The position numbers were made by a program, and so were the translations under genes. From Actinokineospora auranticolor (lineage in GTDB: Bacteria; Actinomycetota; Actinomycetes; Mycobacteriales; Pseudonocardiaceae), in contig NZ_PTIX01000009.1 in the NCBI RefSeq assembly GCF_002934265.1, positions 124,001 to 188,000 of the forward strand: a stretch of 64,000 bases of DNA, written 5' to 3'. How positions within the stretch are numbered: the first letter of the stretch is position 1; every line of letters starts with the position of its first letter. Below are positions 1 to 9,085 of this stretch, piece after piece. The notes beneath the pieces were generated by a model. That model did no database searches and was not told the origin of the DNA. It saw only the letters and a list, made by a program, of their open reading frames with translations.

Positions 1-802
1 TGACCACGATCTCCACGACCGCCGAGTGCAGCGAGTCCGAGGAGTAGATCGGGGCGGTGCAGCCCTCGACGTAGTGCACGTAGGCGTCTTCGTCGACGAT
101 GATCAGCGTCCGCTCGAACTGGCCCATGTTCTCGGTGTTGATCCGGAAGTAGGCCTGCAGCGGGATCTCGACGTGCACGCCCTTGGGGACGTAGATGAAC
201 GAGCCGCCGGACCACACGGCGCCGTTGAGCGCGGAGAACTTGTTGTCCCCGTGCGGGATCACCGAGCCGTAGTACTCCTCGAACAGCTCCGGGTGCTCCT
301 TGAGCGCGGTGTCGGTGTCGAGGAAGATGACACCCTGCTTCTCGAGCTCTTCGTTGATCTTGTGGTAGACCACCTCGGACTCGTACTGGGCGGCCACACC
401 GGCGACCAGGCGGGCCTTCTCCGCCTCCGGGATGCCCAGCTTGTCGTAGGTGTTCTTGATGTCCTCCGGCAGGTCCTCCCAGGACTGGGCCTGCTTCTCG
501 GTGGAGCGCACGAAGTACTTGATGTTGTCGAAGTCGATCCCGGACAGGTCGGCGCCCCAGGACGGCATCGGCTTGCGGTCGAAGAGCCGCAGCGCCTTGA
601 GCCGGGACTCGAGCATCCACTCGGGCTCGTTCTTCTTGGCCGAGATGTCCCGGACCACGGCCTCCGACAGGCCGCGCTGGGCGCTGGCGCCCGCGACGTC
701 CTTGTCCGCCCAGCCGTACTCGTACTTGCCGAGCGTCGCCAGGGTCTCGTCCTGGGTGAGCGGCTGGGGTGTGGTGGTGCGCTGCTGCGCAGCGGCAGTC
801 AT
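1..802 (-). CDS. sufB: Fe-S cluster assembly scaffold SufB (3' part outside window)
   Basis: Scaffold subunit of the SUF system, which with SufC and SufD assembles and transfers Fe-S clusters in the cytoplasm. The visible 267 residues begin [19 protein letters not shown] and include the family stretches [21 protein letters not shown] and [13 protein letters not shown]. The family is usually about 470-490 residues, so a little over half is present; the gene runs off the window start. The ATG is preceded by GGAGGGAAG on the minus strand and overlaps the stop of sufR by four bases (ATGA), so the two are co-transcribed and probably translationally coupled. The region around [10 protein letters not shown], where mycobacterial SufB carries an intein, is uninterrupted here. 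Confidence 0.96.
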   Translation of the reverse strand, partial: MTAAAQQRTTTPQPLTQDETLATLGKYEYGWADKDVAGASAQRGLSEAVVRDISAKKNEPEWMLESRLKALRLFDRKPMPSWGADLSGIDFDNIKYFVRSTEKQAQSWEDLPEDIKNTYDKLGIPEAEKARLVAGVAAQYESEVVYHKINEELEKQGVIFLDTDTALKEHPELFEEYYGSVIPHGDNKFSALNGAVWSGGSFIYVPKGVHVEIPLQAYFRINTENMGQFERTLIIVDEDAYVHYVEGCTAPIYSSDSLHSAVVEIVV

Positions 803-1551
803 AGGGACTTCCCTCCATCCGGAACGTTCCGCGCCGACGCGCCCGGGAGCGGCGTGTTCGGCACGTGTGTGGTGCAGGCGGCGTCGCCGCGGGCGATCGT
901 GGCCAGCCGCTGCACGTGGGTGCCCAGCAGGTCGGCGAACGCGGCGGTCTCGATCTCGCACAGCTGCGGGAACTCGGCGGCGACGTGCGCCACCGGGCAG
1001 TGGTGCTGGCACAGCTGCTCCCCCGTGCCGACCTCCCGGGTCGACGCGGCGTACCCCTCCCTGGTGAGCGCGGTGGCCAGGGCCTCCGCGCGCCGAGCGG
1101 GGTCTTCGGGGGTGGTGACCGCTTCGCGGTGCCGGTCGACCAGGGTGGCCACCCGGCGTTCGGCGAACGCGCGGACCGCCTGTTCCCCCCCGCTCTCGGC
1201 GAGGAAGCGCAGCGCGGCGACCGCGAGGTCGTCGTAGGCGTGGCCGAAGCGGGACCGGCCCGCCTCGGTCAGCAGGTACAGCCTCGCCGGTCGGCCGCGG
1301 CCCCGGCTGCCGAGGCGGGGAGCCTCGCGGGTGCTCGCCTCCCCCTCGGCGACCAGTGCGTCCAGATGCCTGCGGACGGCGGCGGGGCTCAGGCCCAGCG
1401 CCTCGGCGATCTCGGCCGCGGCGACCGGACCCCGTTCCAGCAGCAGCCGGGCGACACCGCGGCGGGTGCGACCGTCGGCCTGCTGCCCGGCCGCGGCGGG
1501 ACCGTGGCCGGTCTCCTCCGGGGCCCGAGGAGCGGGGGCGGTGTTTTTCAC
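799..1551 (-). CDS. sufR: SufR-type Fe-S-sensing transcriptional repressor
   Basis: Winged-helix regulator of the suf operon. Residues 28-75 form the HTH ([19 protein letters not shown]). The C-terminal part carries four cysteines at about 181, 185, 198 and 226 in the arrangement CQHHC...C...C, matching the [4Fe-4S]-binding set of mycobacterial SufR. It is the first gene of the operon and overlaps sufB by ATGA. The start is a GTG with no good Shine-Dalgarno sequence, and the putative SufR operator covers the start codon, pointing to autorepression from a very short leader. By analogy with mycobacteria, holo-SufR should repress and cluster loss should derepress. A downstream start is unlikely because the HTH begins near residue 28. 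Confidence 0.93.
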   Translation of the reverse strand: MKNTAPAPRAPEETGHGPAAAGQQADGRTRRGVARLLLERGPVAAAEIAEALGLSPAAVRRHLDALVAEGEASTREAPRLGSRGRGRPARLYLLTEAGRSRFGHAYDDLAVAALRFLAESGGEQAVRAFAERRVATLVDRHREAVTTPEDPARRAEALATALTREGYAASTREVGTGEQLCQHHCPVAHVAAEFPQLCEIETAAFADLLGTHVQRLATIARGDAACTTHVPNTPLPGASARNVPDGGKSL

Positions 1552-1562
1552 AACGCGAGTGT
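1548..1562 (-). promoter_or_regulatory. Putative SufR operator overlapping the sufR start
   Basis: The minus strand reads ACACT-CGCGT-TGTGA, an exact match to the ACACT-N5-TGTGA palindrome described for mycobacterial SufR. The last bases include the GTG start of sufR. A TAAAT-type -10 (about 1567-1573) lies just upstream, so bound repressor would cover the transcription start. Confidence 0.75.
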
Positions 1563-1670
1563 GTCCTATTTACCGGCCGGAGGCAAAGAGGGGTGTAGCC
1601 AGGGGTGAACTGGGCCACATCCGGCCCGGCGCGCCACAGCGTTTCCGCAGTTCAGAGCGGGGGTGGCGGT

Positions 1671-3400
1671 TCACTGGCCGAGCTCGACGGCGAGCTGCCG
1701 CTCGGTGACCAGGGTGCTGCCGAGGAGTTCGCGGGCGTTCGAGCCGAAGGGTATCCCGTCCGCGCGCAGCGCGGCGCGGAAGGCCGCCACCCCCGCGGGC
1801 ACCCGGCGGGCCTGGGCGAGCAGGTCCGCGGCGGAGGCGGCGTCGCCCCGGGCCGAGGCGGCGCGGGCAGCGGTGCCCAGCACCACCCGCCGCACGGCCG
1901 GGAGCGGGTTCGCGCGCAGCAGCCGCCGCCGCGGGTCGACGTCCTCGGCGCCGGTGTCCGCGACCGCGGCCATGGCGGTGCCCATCCGCGCGTCGATCGA
2001 CTCGAACCGCACGACGGCCGCCATCGCCGCGATCCGCGCCCGGTCGCGCTGCCCGAGCCCGCCGTGGACCACCGCCTGCCGCATCGCCAGTGCGCCCATC
2101 GCGGCCACGTGGGCGCGCACGCGCGGGGAGCCACCCGCGCCGACCTTGGCGCCGCTCGCGCCCGCGATGGCCGCGCCGCCGATGTCGCGGACCCAGGCGG
2201 CGGTGAGCAACCGCTCGGAGAGGTCGAGCAAGACTTCCGGTTCGGCGCGCAGGAACGGGACGGGGCGGTAGTCCGGGGTGATCGAGCGGAGGGCCAGCGC
2301 GCCGATCGCGCCCGGGAGGGAGAAGTCCGGTCCGGGGCGCACGACGGCGTCGTCGAGCCAGGTGACGATCTCCCGCGCGCGCCGGTTCTCCGTGGCGGCG
2401 GCCAGCGCGGCCGCGTCGACCAGTTGCCGGTCGACCCGTGACTCGCGCACCGACAGCGCCTGCGCCAAGACGGCCGCGAGCACCCCGAACACGGCCAGTG
2501 GCAACACGTCCGGTGTCGGGTGGAAGACGCCCGCGCACAGGAACAGCGGCGCGAGGAGGAACACCGCCGCGCGGGTCACGGCGAACAGCGGGAGCCGCGA
2601 CGCCCTGGCCACCGTGGACTTCCAGGTCGGGAGCGGCAGCGCGGTGCCAGGCAGAGCAGGAACACGAGGAGGAGCAGGCGGTACCCGGCCCAGCCGGTGA
2701 GCGCGGGGGTGCCCGCCCACCGGACGGCGATCTCGGCGCCCACCGGGCTCGCCGCGAGCACCGCGCCGACCAGGACCAGCGTCGACTCGCTCGCCCGCAG
2801 CGACATCCGGTGCGCCCGCAGCAACCCGCTCCGGGCTCGATCGGCCAGGAGCAACTGCCCGCCGAGCAGCACGGCGCCCCCGATCCGCAGCGCTTGGTCG
2901 GCGGTGGTCGCACCCGACGGCGGGACGACCAGCACGGCGACGACGGGCAGTGCCGGGGCGAGCAGCGTGGCCACGCGCCACCGGCTGTCCTGCCACCGGT
3001 GCGGCACGCCCACCACGGTCACGAGGTACGCGGTCCTGGTCACGCGCTTGTGCTCGGCCAGGGCGCAGCCCGCCAGCAGCGGGATCACCACCGCCGTCAG
3101 CAGCACCGGGTCGGGGTCGCGGATCAGCGCGAGCGTGACGATCCCGGCGAACAGGCCCGGTCCGAAGAGGAACGCGACCGTCGACAGGACCAGCACCACG
3201 GCGACCGCCCAGCCGGTGCCCGACCGGACCAGGTCGACCAGCGGGCCCGGCGCGGCGACGACCGCCACGCCCGCGAACAGCTCGACGAACCCGCGCACCG
3301 CGCGCACTCCGGTCCAGTCGAGCCCACCGAGCCCGCGACCGAGCGCCACCAGCCCCGCGACCCCGGCCAGCACGACCGACAACGCCGTCGGATCCGACAC
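1671..3400 (-). pseudogene. Frameshifted multi-TM membrane protein, paralogue of the upstream gene
   Basis: Function unknown. Read from a GTG at 3400 (MSDPTALSVVLAG), it aligns along its length with the neighbouring 627-residue protein: hydrophobic helices, the motif LRASESTLVL, then a soluble C-terminal part containing WLDDAVVRPGPDFSLP and ending LLGSTLVTERQLAVELGQ. The first ~250 codons are in one frame. From about 2635-2665 the similarity continues in another frame, equivalent to a 1-nt loss or 2-nt gain. Either it is a pseudogene, it is made as two pieces (a GTG follows GGAAG just after the shift), or there is a base error. It lies 32 bp behind the intact copy on the same strand. Confidence 0.7.
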
Positions 3401-3432
3401 GTGAGCCCCCAACCGGACGGTCGATCGAGCGG

Positions 3433-5316
3433 TCAGTCGGTGCCCGGCCCGCTCCCCCGGTGCGCGGCGACCTGGACCACGTGCGCCAGCTGCCGCTCGG
3501 TGGCCAGTGTGGCGCCCAGCAGGTCGCTCGCGTCCGCGCCGAACGCGATCCCGTCGGCGCGCATCGCCACCCGGAAGTCCTCGGCGCGCGCCGGTTGCAC
3601 CGACCGCAGCAGCGCGGCCGACGCGGTCTCGTCGCCGCGGTGGAAGGCGAGGCGGGCGGCGGCGACGGCCAGCACCCGCTTGGCGGCGGGCGGGAGGTCG
3701 TCGTGTTCGGCGAGCATCCGCGCGGGCTCGTAGCCGTAGGGGCCGTCCGGCGAGTCGGGGTGTTCGACCAGCCGGGGGCCCGCGGCCGCGGACAGTTCGA
3801 CCGCGGTGTCGACGACGGCCGCCATGGCCAGCGCGGTCGCGAGGGTGGCGCCGATGGCGTCGAAGGTGTCCACGGCCTGGCGGGCGGCGGCGCGCGCGGC
3901 GTCACCGTGGTCGAGTTCGCCGAAGACCTTGGCCTGCCACATCGCCAGGTCCCCCACCGCCGCGGACTGGGCCCGCGACCGCGAGACCGCGGTCTCCGGC
4001 GGCGACTTGGACACCACCCGCTCGAACGCGGTCGACACCAGCACCGTGGCGAGTTGGAGGCACTGGTCCGGTTCGACGCGGGGGAACGGCAGCGGCACGT
4101 AGTGGGCGTCCACGGCCCGGTGCGCGAGCGCGCCGACGGCGTCGGGCAGGGAGAAGTCGGGCACCGGCCGGTCGACGGCGTCGTCGAGCCACCGCTCGAC
4201 CGCGTGCTCGCGGGAATCCTCCGGCAGCGCCATCAGCAGCGCGGCGTCGAACACCTGCCGTTCGACCAGCAGCCTGCGCGCCCCGAGGACCTGGACGAAC
4301 GCGGCGGGCACCGGGAGCAGCACCGAGAGCGGGAGCAGGTCGGGCTCGGGGTGGAAGACCACCGCGGCCAGGGACAGCGCGACCAGGGCGGTCACGACCG
4401 CGCGCAGCAGGATCACGGCCACGACCAGGGCGTTGCCCGGGACGCGGGTCGAGTAGGCCCGCAGGACGGCCAAGTGGACCACGAACACCGCGGCGAGCAG
4501 GCCGTACCCGAGCGGGCCGGTCAACGCGGACGTGTCCACCCAGTCCGTGACGACCGACGCGCCGACCGGGCTCGCGGCGAGCAGTGCCAACGCCACGGCC
4601 AACGTCGATTCCGTCGCCCGGAGCCGCCGGCGGTAGACGCGCAGCAGCCGGTACCGGGCGCGGTCGGCGGCGTACAGCTGCGCCCCGAGGATCACGGCGA
4701 CGACGACGCGCGACACCCACTCCGCCGCGCTCGCCCCCGGCAGCGGGACCGCGAACACGGCGACGAGCGGCAGCACCGGCGCGACCGAGGCGACAAGCCG
4801 CCACCACGTTCCCATCAACCTCTCGTCCCGCCCGGACGCTCCGATCAGGAGGACGGCCGTCCGGGTCAGCGTGAACTGGTTGTGCAGCGCGCAGGCCAGC
4901 ACGCCCGGGACCACTACGGCCGCCAGCCACACCGCGTCCGGTGTCTGGATGAGCGTGGCGGTGAGCAGCCCGACGAGCAGGCCCGCGCCGCAGAACCCGA
5001 GCACCGCGGCGCCGACGACCACGGCCCACACCCACCCGGGGTCGGCGCCGACGAACCGCACCAGGTCGTCGGCGCCGCAGAACCCGAGCACCGCGGCGCC
5101 GACGACCACGGCCCACACCCACCCGGGGTCGGCGCCGACGAACCGCACCAGGTCGTCGGAGAACAGGACGAGCAGGAGCGCGGCGGCCAGCTCGGCCCAG
5201 GTGGTGACCCTGCGGTACCCGTCCGCCGCGCAGTCCAGTTGGCCGAGCCGGGTGCCCAGCACCGACACCCCCGCCGCGACCGCGAGCGCGACCGACACCC
5301 ACGACGCCTCGACCAC
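3433..5316 (-). CDS. Unknown multi-TM membrane protein with soluble C-terminal domain
   Basis: A 627-residue protein that I cannot assign to a named family. The N-terminal ~400 residues are a series of hydrophobic helices with a conserved RRRLRATESTLAVAL segment. The last ~230 residues are soluble and rich in alanine and charged residues (ERWLDDAVDRPVPDFSLP, ending in LLGATLATERQLAHVV). The GTG start at 5316 faces mptB. A block of 29 residues (DDLVRFVGADPGWVWAVVVG onward) occurs twice in direct tandem near residues 53-110, encoded by a perfect 87-bp DNA duplication. The frameshifted paralogue follows 32 bp downstream, so the pair arose by gene duplication and one copy has decayed. Topology suggests a sensor or transport-related role, but nothing in the sequence is decisive. 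Confidence 0.75.
   Translation of the reverse strand: MVEASWVSVALAVAAGVSVLGTRLGQLDCAADGYRRVTTWAELAAALLLVLFSDDLVRFVGADPGWVWAVVVGAAVLGFCGADDLVRFVGADPGWVWAVVVGAAVLGFCGAGLLVGLLTATLIQTPDAVWLAAVVVPGVLACALHNQFTLTRTAVLLIGASGRDERLMGTWWRLVASVAPVLPLVAVFAVPLPGASAAEWVSRVVVAVILGAQLYAADRARYRLLRVYRRRLRATESTLAVALALLAASPVGASVVTDWVDTSALTGPLGYGLLAAVFVVHLAVLRAYSTRVPGNALVVAVILLRAVVTALVALSLAAVVFHPEPDLLPLSVLLPVPAAFVQVLGARRLLVERQVFDAALLMALPEDSREHAVERWLDDAVDRPVPDFSLPDAVGALAHRAVDAHYVPLPFPRVEPDQCLQLATVLVSTAFERVVSKSPPETAVSRSRAQSAAVGDLAMWQAKVFGELDHGDAARAAARQAVDTFDAIGATLATALAMAAVVDTAVELSAAAGPRLVEHPDSPDGPYGYEPARMLAEHDDLPPAAKRVLAVAAARLAFHRGDETASAALLRSVQPARAEDFRVAMRADGIAFGADASDLLGATLATERQLAHVVQVAAHRGSGPGTD
4985..5158. repeat. 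Perfect 87-bp tandem duplication inside a membrane-protein gene
   Basis: Two head-to-tail copies, 4985-5071 and 5072-5158, are identical base for base and in frame. The lack of any divergence points to a very recent event by slippage or unequal recombination. Confidence 0.95.
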
Positions 5317-5447
5317 GGTTCCCCCTCACCAGTGGACTACCGGGGCAGTCGACGCCGGTGATCTTGCCGTTACCCGCCCACCGGTGAATCACACCGGGCG
5401 GCCCGGCGGGTTCCGCGCACTGGCGATCAGCGGTCCGCCCACCCCGC

Positions 5448-5453
5448 TACCCT
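5448..5453 (+). promoter_or_regulatory. -10 box of mptB (leaderless)
   Basis: TACCCT lies 7 nt before the GTG start at 5461, with no Shine-Dalgarno sequence, so transcription should begin at or next to the start codon. Confidence 0.55.
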
Positions 5454-5460
5454 TCCCGAC

Positions 5461-7074
5461 GTGGTGGTGGGAGACACGGGACGGCGGGCACGGGGGCGGT
5501 GGCCCGCCGGGGTGGAGTCGGGTCCGCTCGACGAGCGCGAGCGCAAGCAGCTCGACGTGGTCCGCCGCTTCGGCACCGTCGGCTCGCTGCTGCTGACCAT
5601 CGGCTCCCTCGGCGCGGGCGCGGCCCCGGTGTTCAACCCGGTGTTCCGGCTGCCGGTGCTCGGCCTGTTCAGCCGGATGACCACGGTGTCGCTGGCCTTC
5701 GCGTTCACCGGCGTGTTCATGATCGTGCTGGCCTGGCTGGCGCTGGGGCGGCTGTCGCGGCCGGGCCGCGAGCGCGCGGTGTCGGTCCCGCAGATGGCGC
5801 GCACGCTGGTGATGTGGATCGCGCCGCTGGTGTTCACCGTGCCCAGCTTCAGCCGCGACGTCTACAGCTACCTGGCGCAGAGCGAGATCGTCGCGCTCGG
5901 CCAGGACCCCTACACCGTGGGCCCGGCGCAGGCGCTGGGCGTCAACCACCCGCTCACCCAGGGCGTGCCGACGATCTGGCGGGACACCCCGTCGCCGTAC
6001 GGCCCGCTGTTCCTCACCCTCGGCAAGCTCATCAACTGGCTGACCGGCGACCACGTCGTGATGGGCGTGGCCGCGCACCGGCTGCTCGCGCTGCTGGGTC
6101 TCGCGATGATCGTGTGGGCGCTGCCCCGGTTGGCCCGGCGGTTCGGGGTGAGCCCGGTGAGCGCGCTGTGGTTGGGCGCGGCGAACCCGCTGGTGCTGTT
6201 CCACCTCGTGGTCGGCGTGCACAACGAGGCGCTGGCGATCGGGCTGATGCTGGTCGGGTTCGAGCTGGCGCTGAGCCGGATGCCGCGGGTGACCCCGGAC
6301 GGGCCGTTCCCGCCGTGGCAGCGCGGGGAACTGCTCTGGTACGCCGTCGGCGCGGGGGTGATCACGCTCGGCGCGGCGGTGAAGATCCCGGCCGCGCTGG
6401 CGCTGGGCTTCCTCGGCGCGATGATCGCGCGCCGGATGGGCGGCACGTGGAAGCAGCTGGCGGCGGTCGCGGGCGGGTTGTTCGTGGTGTTCGCGGTGGT
6501 GCTGACCGCGACGTCGCTGGGCAGCGGGCTCGGGTACGGCTGGGTCGCGACGCTCAACACCGCGTCCACGGTCAAGAGCTGGATGGCGCCGATGACCGCG
6601 CTCGGCTTCGGCGCGGGCGGGCTGGGCATCGTCCTGGGGCTGGGCAACCACATCGACGCCGCGATCACCGCGAGCAGGCTGGTCGGCACCGTGATCGGGC
6701 CGCTGATCACGGCCAAGCTGCTGGTCGACAGCTTCCGCTGGAAGCTGCGCCCGCTCACCGGCCTCGGCGTCGGCCTCGGCGCGGTGCTGGTGTTCGGCGC
6801 GACCGTGCAGCCCTGGTACCTGCTGTGGGCGGCGGTGCCGCTGGCCGCCGCCGCGGGCAACACCCGGTTCCGCACGGCGGCCATGGTGATCAGCGCGGGC
6901 CTGGCGGTCGCGCTCGGCCCCACCGGCTCCGGTTTCGACGGTCGGGTCTTCGTGCTCCCTTACGCCTACATCGCCGCGATCACCGTCACCGTGGTCGCCG
7001 CGCTCGCCTGCCGCCGGTACGCGCCGCGCGGCGAGCGGGCGCCCGCCGCGTCCGTGACGCCGCGCACGCCTTAG
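5461..7074 (+). CDS. mptB: MptB-type alpha-1,6-mannopyranosyltransferase (GT-C)
   Basis: Integral membrane glycosyltransferase that uses polyprenyl-phosphate mannose to extend the alpha-1,6 mannan backbone of lipomannan-type glycolipids outside the membrane. The 537 residues contain many TM helices and the GT-C hallmark loop SRDVYSYLAQSEIVALGQDP with its acidic DVYSY motif, followed by TPSPYGPLFLTLGKLI. Start GTG at 5461 is supported by a -10 box 7 nt upstream. The gene sits between the suf operon and the ABC exporter and ctaA, as the orthologue does in mycobacteria. The ABC ATPase gene begins 11 bp downstream, suggesting an operon. The family is typical of mycolata and Pseudonocardiaceae. 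Confidence 0.88.
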   Translation: MVVGDTGRRARGRWPAGVESGPLDERERKQLDVVRRFGTVGSLLLTIGSLGAGAAPVFNPVFRLPVLGLFSRMTTVSLAFAFTGVFMIVLAWLALGRLSRPGRERAVSVPQMARTLVMWIAPLVFTVPSFSRDVYSYLAQSEIVALGQDPYTVGPAQALGVNHPLTQGVPTIWRDTPSPYGPLFLTLGKLINWLTGDHVVMGVAAHRLLALLGLAMIVWALPRLARRFGVSPVSALWLGAANPLVLFHLVVGVHNEALAIGLMLVGFELALSRMPRVTPDGPFPPWQRGELLWYAVGAGVITLGAAVKIPAALALGFLGAMIARRMGGTWKQLAAVAGGLFVVFAVVLTATSLGSGLGYGWVATLNTASTVKSWMAPMTALGFGAGGLGIVLGLGNHIDAAITASRLVGTVIGPLITAKLLVDSFRWKLRPLTGLGVGLGAVLVFGATVQPWYLLWAAVPLAAAAGNTRFRTAAMVISAGLAVALGPTGSGFDGRVFVLPYAYIAAITVTVVAALACRRYAPRGERAPAASVTPRTP

Positions 7075-7085
7075 GCTTCCCGCTT

Positions 7086-8012
7086 GTGAGCACGCCCGCC
7101 GTCGAGGTGTCCGACCTGGTCAAGAGCTACGGGCCGACGACCGCCGTGGCCGGTGTCGGGTTCCGCCTCGACCGGGGCGCGGTGCTGGCCCTGCTCGGCC
7201 CCAACGGCGCGGGCAAGACCACGACCGTCGAGGTGTGCGAGGGCTTCCGCCGACCGGACTCGGGGCGGGTGCAGGTGCTGGGCCTGGACCCGGTCACCGA
7301 GGGCGCGGCGCTGCGGCCCCGGATCGGCGTGATGCCCCAGGGCGGCGGCGCGTACCCGGGGGTGCGCGCGGCGGAGATGCTGCGGCTGGTGGCCGCGTGC
7401 GCGGCGAACCCGCTCGACCCGGCGTGGCTGATCGACGTGCTGGGGCTCGCCGGGTGCGCGCGCACCCCGTACAAGCGGCTCTCCGGCGGCCAGCAGCAGC
7501 GGCTCTCGCTGGCCTGCGCGCTGATCGGGCGGCCGGAGCTGGTGTTCCTCGACGAGCCGACCGCGGGGATGGACCCGCAGGCCAGGCGGCTGGTGTGGGA
7601 GCTGGTCGGCGCGCTGCGCGCCGACGGCGTCGCGGTCCTGCTGACCACGCACCTGATGGAGGAGGCCGAGGCGCTGGCCGACCACGTCGTCATCGTCGAC
7701 GGTGGCCGGGTGGTGGCCGAGGGCACCCCGGCCGAGCTGACCGCCGAGGGCCCGGACGAGCAGCGGCTGCGGTTCCGCGCCAAGTCCGGACTGGACACCG
7801 CGCTGCTGGTGGCCGCGCTGCCCGAGGGCTGCCGGGTGACCGAGCCGACCGCGGGCGAGTACCTGGTGACCGGTGTGGTGGACCCCCAGGTGGTGTCCAC
7901 GGTCACCGCGTGGTGCGCCCAGCAGGGGGTGCTGGCCGAGGAGCTGCGGGTCGGTCGGCGCAGCCTCGAGGACGTCTTCCTGGAACTGACCGGACGGGAG
8001 CTGCGCTCGTGA
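7086..8012 (+). CDS. ABC transporter ATP-binding protein
   Basis: Nucleotide-binding subunit of an ABC-2-type exporter. The 308-residue protein has Walker A GPNGAGKTT (about residues 38-46), signature LSGGQQQR (about 132), Walker B LVFLDEPT with the D-loop (about 153) and the H-loop in LLTTHLMEEAEALAD (about 187). A C-terminal extension of roughly 90 residues (RRSLEDVFLELTGREL) is typical of drug or lipid exporter ATPases. The GTG at 7086 is chosen because similarity starts there (MSTPAVEVSDLVKSYG). Its stop overlaps the permease start (GTGA). The substrate is not evident; position next to mptB and ctaA matches a conserved actinobacterial neighbourhood. Confidence 0.93.
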   Translation: MSTPAVEVSDLVKSYGPTTAVAGVGFRLDRGAVLALLGPNGAGKTTTVEVCEGFRRPDSGRVQVLGLDPVTEGAALRPRIGVMPQGGGAYPGVRAAEMLRLVAACAANPLDPAWLIDVLGLAGCARTPYKRLSGGQQQRLSLACALIGRPELVFLDEPTAGMDPQARRLVWELVGALRADGVAVLLTTHLMEEAEALADHVVIVDGGRVVAEGTPAELTAEGPDEQRLRFRAKSGLDTALLVAALPEGCRVTEPTAGEYLVTGVVDPQVVSTVTAWCAQQGVLAEELRVGRRSLEDVFLELTGRELRS

Positions 8013-8788
8013 GTGGACGGTTCGCCCCCGGCACCTTCGCCCCGGCGCCCGGCGCCGGGCGCCCGGTCCGGATGCTGCTCGCGCACGCGCGCACCGAGGC
8101 GTCGCTGACGCTGCGCAACGGCGAGCAGGTGCTGCTGACCCTGCTGATCCCGCTGGCCCTGCTGTTCGGGCTGACCCTGGTGCACGTCATCGAGCTGCCC
8201 GAGCCGCGGGTGGCCGCCGCGGCGCCCAGGGTGTTCGCGCTCGCGGTGATGTCCACGGCGTTCACCGGGCAGGCCATCGCGCTCGGGTTCGACCGGCGCT
8301 ACGGGGTGCTCAAGCGGCTGGCGGCCACGGCGCTGCCGCGCTGGCTGCTGGTGGCGGGCCGGGTGCTGGGTTGCCTGGCGGTGGTGGCGCTGCAACTGGT
8401 GGTCCTGGCGGCGGCGGCGGCGCTGCTGGGCTGGTCGCCGTCGGCCGCCGGTCTGCTGTGGACGGTGGTGCTGGTCGTGCTGGGCACGCTCACCTTCGGC
8501 GCGCTCGGCGTGCTGCTCGGCGGCGCGCTCAAGGCGGAGGTCGTGCTGGCGCTGGCGAACGTGGTGTGGCTGGTGCTGCTGTTCGCGGGCGGGATCGTGC
8601 TGACCACCGACGCGCTGCCCGCCGGGATGGCGGAGGTGGTGCGGCTGCTGCCGTCCGCGGCGCTGACCGAGGGGCTGACCGCGGTGCTGGCGGACGGGAC
8701 CGCGCCGCCCGCGTCCACTGTGGTCACGCTGCTGGTGTGGGGCGCGGGCGCGGGCCTGCTCGCCACGCGCACGACCAAACTCGTCTGA
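8009..8788 (+). CDS. ABC-2 type transporter permease
   Basis: Membrane subunit partnering the preceding ATPase. The 259-residue protein has an N-terminal cytoplasmic stretch followed by about six hydrophobic helices (LLTLLIPLALLFGLTLVHV, WLLVAGRVLGCLAVVALQLV, LALANVVWLVLLFAGGIVL), the pattern of ABC-2 permeases. The motif FDRRYGVLKRLAATALPR between helices is characteristic of this family. The start GTG at 8009 overlaps the ATPase stop by four bases, so translation is probably coupled. Export is expected from the family, but the cargo is unknown. Confidence 0.9.
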   Translation: MSGRFAPGTFAPAPGAGRPVRMLLAHARTEASLTLRNGEQVLLTLLIPLALLFGLTLVHVIELPEPRVAAAAPRVFALAVMSTAFTGQAIALGFDRRYGVLKRLAATALPRWLLVAGRVLGCLAVVALQLVVLAAAAALLGWSPSAAGLLWTVVLVVLGTLTFGALGVLLGGALKAEVVLALANVVWLVLLFAGGIVLTTDALPAGMAEVVRLLPSAALTEGLTAVLADGTAPPASTVVTLLVWGAGAGLLATRTTKLV

Positions 8789-9085
8789 GCGTTCAACGAA
8801 ACCCGTCGCGGAGAACGCGCTGCCGCCGGACGGGTCGTGGGGGGAGTAACCCGGCCGACGGCAGCTTCACCGGAAGACGGTGGGGGAGTCCGCCCTCCAC
8901 CACGCATGGTAGTTCGCCGTGATCACCGCGTGGGCGGGTTTGGTGAAGAAGCGCCGACTATTTCTCCACAGCTTTCCCCAGTGGCCGCAACGGCGACTGT
9001 CGCCCGCCGCGGCGCTGGGAGAGCCACGGCACAGGGCGGTGGAGGCGCGCGGTGGCGCTCGGTGACCCGGGCCTACCATCAGCGG
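8789..9085. other. Intergenic region between ABC permease and ctaA
   Basis: No coding sequence recognised on either strand. Apart from the ctaA -10 box at its right end, no strong hairpin or repeat was seen. Confidence 0.6.
9074..9079 (+). promoter_or_regulatory. -10 box of ctaA (leaderless)
   Basis: TACCAT ends 6 nt before the GTG at 9086, and there is no Shine-Dalgarno sequence. Confidence 0.5.

Noticed and set aside
1-802. Intein in SufB
   Set aside because: Mycobacterial SufB often carries an intein, but the visible coding sequence is continuous through [10 protein letters not shown]. The rest lies outside the window.
3460-5361. Very long open frame on the plus strand opposite the unknown membrane protein
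   Set aside because: Antisense shadow of a high-GC gene: its composition is Arg/Gly/Asp/His-rich low complexity and the minus-strand frame gives membrane helices.
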